This document shows, one piece after another, positions 6,648-10,774 of a stretch of 10,774 bases of DNA. Numbering within the stretch: position 1 is the stretch's first letter; each line of letters opens with the position of its first letter. The position numbers and the translations under genes were made by a program. The notes under the pieces are model-generated. The model had not been told where the DNA came from. It did not search any database and saw only the letters and a program-made list of their open reading frames with translations. Source of the stretch: JAGXLC01 sp041686375 (GTDB taxonomy: Bacteria; Bacteroidota; Bacteroidia; Bacteroidales; UBA12077); assembly GCA_041686375.1 (NCBI GenBank), contig JAWLEB010000066.1, positions 1 to 10,774 on the forward strand. The letters run 5' to 3'.

Positions 6648-7160
6648 TTAATTGTTTTGAGATGGTTTATATCTACATTCATGTTTATCATATATGCTAA
6701 ACTCGCCATTTTTATACCAGCAACGCCAACTTGAAAGATCTGCAGTAACAAGGTAAACTTCTTCTTCTAAATCATTCAGTTCTATTGGTTGTTTTTCACC
6801 TGTTTTTCTAAACCAAGTTTCTGGCGGTTCATCTCCTCTAACATAAAACATATGTTCGTTTTTAAAAAAACAATATTTATCTTGATCTAATATAACAAAT
6901 TTTAATGCTCCTAAAGATGCTATTTCAATAGAAAAAAGATTATCACTTTGTTTATTAACTGCTAACACATATATATAATCAGAGTGGTAACAATCATGTT
7001 TTTTTTCAAATTTAATAAAACTATCAATCAAAGCTAATAGATCTTCATTTGTTATATCAATGAGCGGTAAAGAATCCTTGTTATTATCTTTGGCAATAAT
7101 GGCACTAGAAAACAACATAAGTATCAAAATGTAAAAAACTAATTTTTTCATAATTTTCAT
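6648..7160 (-). CDS. Candidate immunity protein for tip 3, secreted (signal peptide)
   Basis: A 170-residue protein with an N-terminal signal peptide (MKKLVFYILILMLFSSAIIA, probable cleavage before KDNNKD), so a periplasmic mature protein. It is a paralog of the gene at 7969-8475. Shared landmarks are NNKDSLPLI, FEKKHDCYH, QSDN, a YCF...N.H.FYV block, W..KTG..Q, and WY..NG.F...DK..C. Three conserved cysteines (HDCYH, YCF, terminal DK..C) could form a disulfide in the periplasm. The ATG at 7160 overlaps the stop of tip 3 by 4 bp (ATGA), suggesting translational coupling. An internal ATG at 7151 matches the paralog's start. No known immunity family is recognised; the role is inferred from context. 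Confidence 0.75.
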   Translation of the reverse strand: MKIMKKLVFYILILMLFSSAIIAKDNNKDSLPLIDITNEDLLALIDSFIKFEKKHDCYHSDYIYVLAVNKQSDNLFSIEIASLGALKFVILDQDKYCFFKNEHMFYVRGDEPPETWFRKTGEKQPIELNDLEEEVYLVTADLSSWRCWYKNGEFSIYDKHECRYKPSQNN

Positions 7161-7876
7161 GGTATTAATGTTGGTGGACCTACTGAAGGTAAAGGCCTTA
7201 AGCTTCCTGCTCGAACCCCGTGTATATGTCTTGAATTTTTATTATAAGGAATATATCCATGTCCTGATATATAAACCTGAAGCCAAATATTAGGGTGCCT
7301 ACTTTGATATCTTGCAGCATTATCAATATCCGGTTGTGATGGATAACCACCACTGGGATGACTGTGATTAAGTTCTCTTAAATTACCCGGATTATTTCGA
7401 CTTATGTAATTTCCCACTCCAGTGCCTCTTTCATGATGCATTGTGCCTACTATATTCTTTTCTGAACCATCTTCTCCTAATTTAGCATGAGTCCACTCAA
7501 CGGTCGTGGTATTATCTGGATCTGCAAAAAATTCAAATAGCTCTGTTGCATTTTCATCACCCTTAATATCAAATAAAGTTAATGTTTCATCTGTACGAGT
7601 TTGATCTGGCCATCTACCTCTTATATTCACTTCTTCTACTGATTCAACAGTTCCGTACTCAAACTCGATTGATTGCCCATCAATTATATTTCCATCACTA
7701 TCAACAATATGAAATTTATCTGCATCCGTGTAATCAGGGTCATGATAAATTATTTCTCCCTCTTCATTAATATGCCATATATCTCTACCATCCGGGTCAG
7801 TGAATACGATGGGATTGTTAGCAGCGTATGCATATGTCGAAGTAGAATAATAATTCTCAGCATGCGGGTCAATCAC
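7157..7876 (-). CDS. Displaced RHS tip 3: JAMM/JAB-like metallopeptidase toxin
   Basis: The open frame runs from about 7942 (TAA at 7943-7945) with first start GTG at 7876. It opens with the core remnant VIDPHAENYYSTSTYAYAANNPIVFTDPDG, followed by a tip related to JAB-like toxins. It has an N-terminal beta-rich part (DIWHINEEGEIIYHDPDYTDADKF), a possible catalytic Glu127 in TVEWTH, and a JAMM-like zinc site HSHPSGGYPSQPD (His171, His173, Ser180, Asp183). The gap between HxH and S is six residues, not the usual seven. It is a paralog of tip 2 along its whole length. It lacks a signal sequence and a complete RHS shell. Stop and immunity start overlap as ATGA. The substrate is unknown; with an exported immunity protein, a periplasmic target is the better guess. 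Confidence 0.78.
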   Translation of the reverse strand: MIDPHAENYYSTSTYAYAANNPIVFTDPDGRDIWHINEEGEIIYHDPDYTDADKFHIVDSDGNIIDGQSIEFEYGTVESVEEVNIRGRWPDQTRTDETLTLFDIKGDENATELFEFFADPDNTTTVEWTHAKLGEDGSEKNIVGTMHHERGTGVGNYISRNNPGNLRELNHSHPSGGYPSQPDIDNAARYQSRHPNIWLQVYISGHGYIPYNKNSRHIHGVRAGSLRPLPSVGPPTLIP

Positions 7877-7954
7877 ATGCCACCTGGCAATCTCCGCATC
7901 ATAAAACCTCGCCCCGTAATCGTACCAATTGTCAAAGAACCGTTATAATGCTAT
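7787..7954 (-). repeat. RHS core repeat unit heading tip 3, with non-coding upstream extension
   Basis: Contains the core segment NWYDYGARFYDAEIARWHVIDPHAENYY...DPDG and an upstream extension GGTTCTTTGACAATTGG plus about ten further bases that lie beyond an in-frame stop. It is nearly identical to the unit at 6466-6633 over its upstream 60 bp. It ends 14 bp before the stop of the preceding immunity gene. Confidence 0.85.
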
Positions 7955-7968
7955 CCTTTGATTGATAT

Positions 7969-8475
7969 TTAATCGATTTCAGAAGGAATATTTTTACATT
8001 TACGTTTATCATCAATAAAAAAACTACCATTTTCGTACCGGAAATACCATGCTGTAAATATAGGCTCATTGATATAAAAGATACGTTCTTTTTTGTCATC
8101 TAATTTAACGGCTTGATTTACACCTGTCTTTTCATACCAAGAATTGGGCAATTGATCAAAGCTAACATAAAAGATATGATTATTTTCAATAAAACAATAG
8201 TTTTCAACAGCATATACTTTATATTTTTTTGTCCCTGAATTAAACAAAGTAAAATTGATTTGATTATCACTTTGCATCTCTACATTTATTACATAAATTG
8301 CATTTGGATGATAACAGTCATGTTTTTTTTCAAAATCAATAAAATTATTAATCAAAGCTATTAATTCGACATTCTTTATAACGATGAGTGGTAAAGAATC
8401 TTTGTTGTTTTTCTCAGCAACAACAACCTCAGAAAACAATATAAACGCCAGAATGTAAAATACCATTTTTTTCAT
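7969..8475 (-). CDS. Candidate immunity protein for tip 2, secreted (signal peptide)
   Basis: A 168-residue protein with signal peptide MKKMVFYILAFILFSEVVVA and probable cleavage before EKNNKD. The mature domain is a diverged paralog of the tip 3 immunity candidate, with the same NNKDSLPLI start, FEKKHDCYH, QSDN, YCF, W.EKTG..Q and DK.KC landmarks. Loop regions in between differ strongly, as expected when immunity proteins co-diverge with their toxins. The start ATG overlaps the toxin stop by 4 bp (ATGA). The next core repeat begins 14 bp after its stop. Function comes from context and paralogy only. Confidence 0.75.
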   Translation of the reverse strand: MKKMVFYILAFILFSEVVVAEKNNKDSLPLIVIKNVELIALINNFIDFEKKHDCYHPNAIYVINVEMQSDNQINFTLFNSGTKKYKVYAVENYCFIENNHIFYVSFDQLPNSWYEKTGVNQAVKLDDKKERIFYINEPIFTAWYFRYENGSFFIDDKRKCKNIPSEID

Positions 8476-9182
8476 AATTTATTTCGCATTAATAGTGGGG
8501 GACCAATTGAGGGCATTGGGCGTGCAACAGGAACTCCACTAAGATTTTTGTTAGAATTTTTATTGTATGGTATGTATCTATTATGTCCGGACGGATAAAC
8601 ATTAAGTCTTATATTAGGATGTCTGCTTTGATATGCTGCAGCATTATCAATATCCGGTCCCGACGGATAGGTTCCTCGTGGATGGTTGTGATTAAGCTCT
8701 CTTACATTTCCTCGATCCTGAGTCCTACTAATATAACTGCCAACTGCTGATTTACTTTTATGATGCATTGTTCCTACAATATTATCTCCTGAACCCTCTT
8801 CTCCGGTCATTCCATGATGCCACTCCTTTGTAGTTGTTTTATCAAAAAACTCAAATAATTCTGTGCCACTTTCATCGCCTGATAAAGTAAAAAGTGTTAT
8901 AGTTTGAGGATCATCCATACCCTCTACAGGTATTTCTATTGCTTCATGTGAGTCAACTGTCTCATACTCAAACTCAATTGATTGCCCAGTTAATTTCCCA
9001 TCACTGTCAACCATATAAAATTTATCTGCATCCGTATAATCAGGGTCATGATAAACGACCTCCCCTTCTTCATTAATATGCCATATATCCCTACCATCCG
9101 GATCAATAAATATTATGGGGTTATTTGCTACATACGCATATGGTGACGTATTGTAATAATTCTCCGCGTGCGGGTCAATCAC
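8472..9182 (-). CDS. Displaced RHS tip 2: JAMM/JAB-like metallopeptidase toxin
   Basis: The open frame runs from about 9242 (TGA at 9243-9245) with first start GTG at 9182. The core remnant VIDPHAENYYNTSPYAYVANNPIIFIDPDG is followed by a JAB-like tip: DIWHINEEGEVVYHDPDYTDADKF near the start, Glu120 in TKEWHH, and the zinc site HNHPRGTYPSGPD (His165, His167, Ser174, Asp177). The C-terminus RPMPSIGPPLL matches the tip 3 ending RPLPSVGPPTL. The N-terminal third and the zinc-site region are strongly conserved with tip 3, and the middle (about 64-115) is not. There is no independent secretion signal. It is overlapped 4 bp by its immunity candidate. JAMM domains can cleave isopeptide or peptide bonds; the actual target is unknown. 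Confidence 0.78.
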   Translation of the reverse strand: MIDPHAENYYNTSPYAYVANNPIIFIDPDGRDIWHINEEGEVVYHDPDYTDADKFYMVDSDGKLTGQSIEFEYETVDSHEAIEIPVEGMDDPQTITLFTLSGDESGTELFEFFDKTTTKEWHHGMTGEEGSGDNIVGTMHHKSKSAVGSYISRTQDRGNVRELNHNHPRGTYPSGPDIDNAAAYQSRHPNIRLNVYPSGHNRYIPYNKNSNKNLSGVPVARPMPSIGPPLLMRNKL

Positions 9183-9233
9183 ATGCCACCTTGCAATCTG
9201 CGCATCATAAAACCGTGCCCCGTAATCATACCA
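9093..9233 (-). repeat. RHS core repeat unit heading tip 2
   Basis: Encodes WYDYGARFYDAQIARWHVIDPHAENYYNTSPYAYVANNPIIFIDPDG. Just upstream, GTTCTTTGGTATG replaces the GTTCTTTGACAATTGGTATG seen at tip 4. This equals a 7-bp deletion between two TTG copies, so this unit appears to derive from the same extended repeat. Confidence 0.8.
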
Positions 9234-9266
9234 AAGAACATTTCACTGAATATTTCAAGGTTCCTT

Positions 9267-9830
9267 TTATTCTATTTGTTGAATTCTACCATTCTTACCT
9301 ATATGATATTTTTCTTTTCGTTTTATAATTTTAGTGCTTCCATATTCATCGAGTAACAATTCTTCATACTTTACAATAATATTGAGATTTTTAGTAATAT
9401 ATCCTTTATACGTTAAGTTGTCCCCAATATTACCTTGAACTGAAAGTGAATCAACCAGTTGTCCTTCATTATTAAATATTACCAAAACACTTTCAGAAAC
9501 TTGTTTTGAGAAATCAAATGGCAAAAATGCGCGGAAATATATTATCCCATCTAATAATTCACTTATTATAAAACTGCATCCTGTGTTGTAATAATAGTCA
9601 TTATTGTGTTTCCAATTCTTTTCATCAATTTTTAAAAAAAGTGAAGCTTCCTCTTTGGTTATATTACTAGAATCATTAGCAGACCGATTACTACAACCCC
9701 CTGGAATATTTATCGGTAATTCTCTTTGAATAAATTTATTCCTAAAGTTTGAATATTGTTTTTCTTGACAATTACTGGTACAAGAATACATTATTAATGC
9801 AATTGCTGTAAAAAATAATATCTTTTTCAT
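9267..9830 (-). CDS. Candidate immunity protein for tip 1, predicted lipoprotein
   Basis: A 187-residue protein. The start at ATG 9828-9830 is preferred over an upstream in-frame start that would overlap the toxin by 32 bp, because it gives MKKILFFTAIALIMYSC, a standard short lipoprotein signal with Cys17 as the lipidation site. The mature part begins TSNCQEKQ and contains GGCSNRSAND, a beta-rich middle and a lysine-rich tail (KIIKRKEKYHIGKNGRIQQIE). It lies 7 bp after the stop of the RHS protein, the classic position of a cognate RhsI. No known immunity domain is recognised. Its envelope location suggests that the tip 1 hydrolase acts in the periplasm. Confidence 0.72.
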   Translation of the reverse strand: MKKILFFTAIALIMYSCTSNCQEKQYSNFRNKFIQRELPINIPGGCSNRSANDSSNITKEEASLFLKIDEKNWKHNNDYYYNTGCSFIISELLDGIIYFRAFLPFDFSKQVSESVLVIFNNEGQLVDSLSVQGNIGDNLTYKGYITKNLNIIVKYEELLLDEYGSTKIIKRKEKYHIGKNGRIQQIE

Positions 9831-9837
9831 TATTTTA

Positions 9838-10774
9838 TTATTTGTTTGGTCTAACTGTAGTAACAACAACTTTTAGTTTAGGATTATTCATATGCTTTCC
9901 TGTAATCCTATTATTTGTAATACTTAAAGTACGAGATGGGCTTGTTCCTTTTGATGAATGGCTTGTCCCTGGATCCATATAATTATAAGTTTTTGAGGTA
10001 ACCTGTCCATTAGACAATTGTTCTGTTTTGCCTCTTACAACAATAAAATGATCCGTTCTTTTATCTGCATTACCTGGATGCCCATCTCTATAATCAACAC
10101 CAACTATTAAGGGTTCTCCATTCTCTATTGTATTATCAATGGCACTTATCCCTTCTTGTGCATTTGCTGAAGCATTACCAGCTCTTCCTTTATCCGTTCC
10201 TTCTGTAACCAAAATTTCATTTGCTCTTCCTCCAGTCTCTGCACCTTCATTTTTCACCATTGCAGTACTTGCCTTGTAACAGTTACTATATTCAGAAGTT
10301 TGACTAGTTTCCCAACTTGAATTATCGGCAGAATTAAATGTAATAGAAGAAGCTTCATTTTGGCTGTAGCTTATTGTCACACCGTCACCTATTGTTTGAG
10401 TATATGTTGCTCCAATATTTTTATACCCTTCAATATCTGCACTACCTTCCTTCCACATTGTAGCTGTACCATCTGTACTTGTATACCAATCCATACCAGT
10501 TGGGTCAATATTCTTTATTGGATTATTACCCATGAAACTATAAGGGGACTTATTTTCGTAATTTTCTGCATGAGGATCCATGGTAGTTGTACGTCCTATA
10601 TCTGGCATATAAAAACGCGCATGAAAATCATACCAATTCAACTCAAAATCATCCTGAAACTCTTTGTCGTTGTAAAGGTAGCGGTTGCTGCTGCCTCCTT
10701 CGGAAAGGCCTGTGATGCGCATGCCGAAGGGGTAGTAGTGGTTGGTTTGGGTGAGAGTGTAAAAGTCGGGTTCC
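9838..10774 (-). CDS. RHS-repeat protein, C-terminal part with cysteine-peptidase-like toxin tip (5' end outside window)
   Basis: The frame is open to the window edge, so an ATG at 10722 is internal, not the start. The core reads NHYYPFGMRITGLS...NRYLYNDKEFQDDFELNWYDFHARFYMPDIGR...DPHAENYENKSPYSFMGNNPIKNIDPTG, the canonical end of an RHS shell. The tip follows: a beta-rich linker, then a probable papain-like site with Cys148 in SNCYKASTAM, His225 in RTDHFIVVRG and Asp250 in YNYMDPGT (numbered from ATG 10722). That order and spacing suit a C39/NlpC-like cysteine peptidase or amidase. It is the only tip still joined to a shell, so it is the deployed toxin. Its core differs from the four displaced units (NWYDFHARFYMP against NWYDYGARFYDA). 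The immunity candidate follows after 7 bp. Confidence 0.88.
   Translation of the reverse strand, partial: EPDFYTLTQTNHYYPFGMRITGLSEGGSSNRYLYNDKEFQDDFELNWYDFHARFYMPDIGRTTTMDPHAENYENKSPYSFMGNNPIKNIDPTGMDWYTSTDGTATMWKEGSADIEGYKNIGATYTQTIGDGVTISYSQNEASSITFNSADNSSWETSQTSEYSNCYKASTAMVKNEGAETGGRANEILVTEGTDKGRAGNASANAQEGISAIDNTIENGEPLIVGVDYRDGHPGNADKRTDHFIVVRGKTEQLSNGQVTSKTYNYMDPGTSHSSKGTSPSRTLSITNNRITGKHMNNPKLKVVVTTVRPNK

Noticed and set aside
5121..9233. Regularly spaced repeats suggestive of a CRISPR or integron-like array
   Set aside because: The units are 140-170 bp, mostly coding for RHS core, and more than 1 kb apart. No integrase, attC-like folded site or short spacer pattern is present.

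Overview
The window looks like a chromosomal segment of a member of the Bacteroidota. This rests on the style of the RHS core (the SPYAYVANNPI...DPDG ending), the IS1380-type element, AT-rich start regions without clear Shine-Dalgarno sequences, and SYSC/CTSC-style lipoprotein signals. It divides into a conserved metabolic operon on the left and an AT-rich accessory toxin locus on the right, with a damaged insertion sequence between them. No genus can be named from the sequence.

Positions 1-344: the last 38 codons of an unidentified plus-strand gene, then a symmetric hairpin with flanking T/A tracts that can terminate both this gene and the operon converging on it.

Positions 345-3139, minus strand: a tight four-gene sulfur operon, read right to left. 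It encodes sulfide:quinone oxidoreductase (sqr), a DUF1641 protein, a DsrC/TusE-type sulfur carrier that keeps only the terminal cysteine, and a DsrE/DsrF/DrsH-like protein. Gaps are 25, 13 and 18 bp. The likely joint role is sulfide oxidation to the quinone pool with protein-bound handling of the sulfane sulfur.

Positions 3162-4593: an IS1380-family element with 22-bp imperfect terminal inverted repeats. Its transposase gene carries an internal, out-of-frame deletion that removes the segment with the third catalytic acidic residue. The left end lies 22 bp upstream of the sqr start codon. The right end cuts into the last toxin gene and supplies its stop codon.

Positions 4584-10774, minus strand: a polymorphic-toxin array, read right to left. 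The first unit is the C-terminus of a full RHS protein that enters from beyond the window, with a papain-like cysteine peptidase/amidase-type tip, followed by its candidate immunity gene. Four displaced tips follow, each starting in a short piece of RHS core that lacks an N-terminus and is closed upstream by an in-frame stop: two paralogous JAMM/JAB-like tips, one zincin-like tip with a variant HEVFGH motif, and one HELFH zincin truncated by the IS. The first three displaced tips each have a small immunity-like gene immediately downstream, overlapping by 4 bp (ATGA) or separated by 4 bp. All four immunity candidates begin with a signal peptide or lipobox. Together with the predicted peptidase tips, this suggests that the toxins act in the periplasm or at the cell envelope. 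Core-repeat segments of about 140-170 bp at the head of each displaced tip are the likely substrate for tip exchange or cassette duplication.
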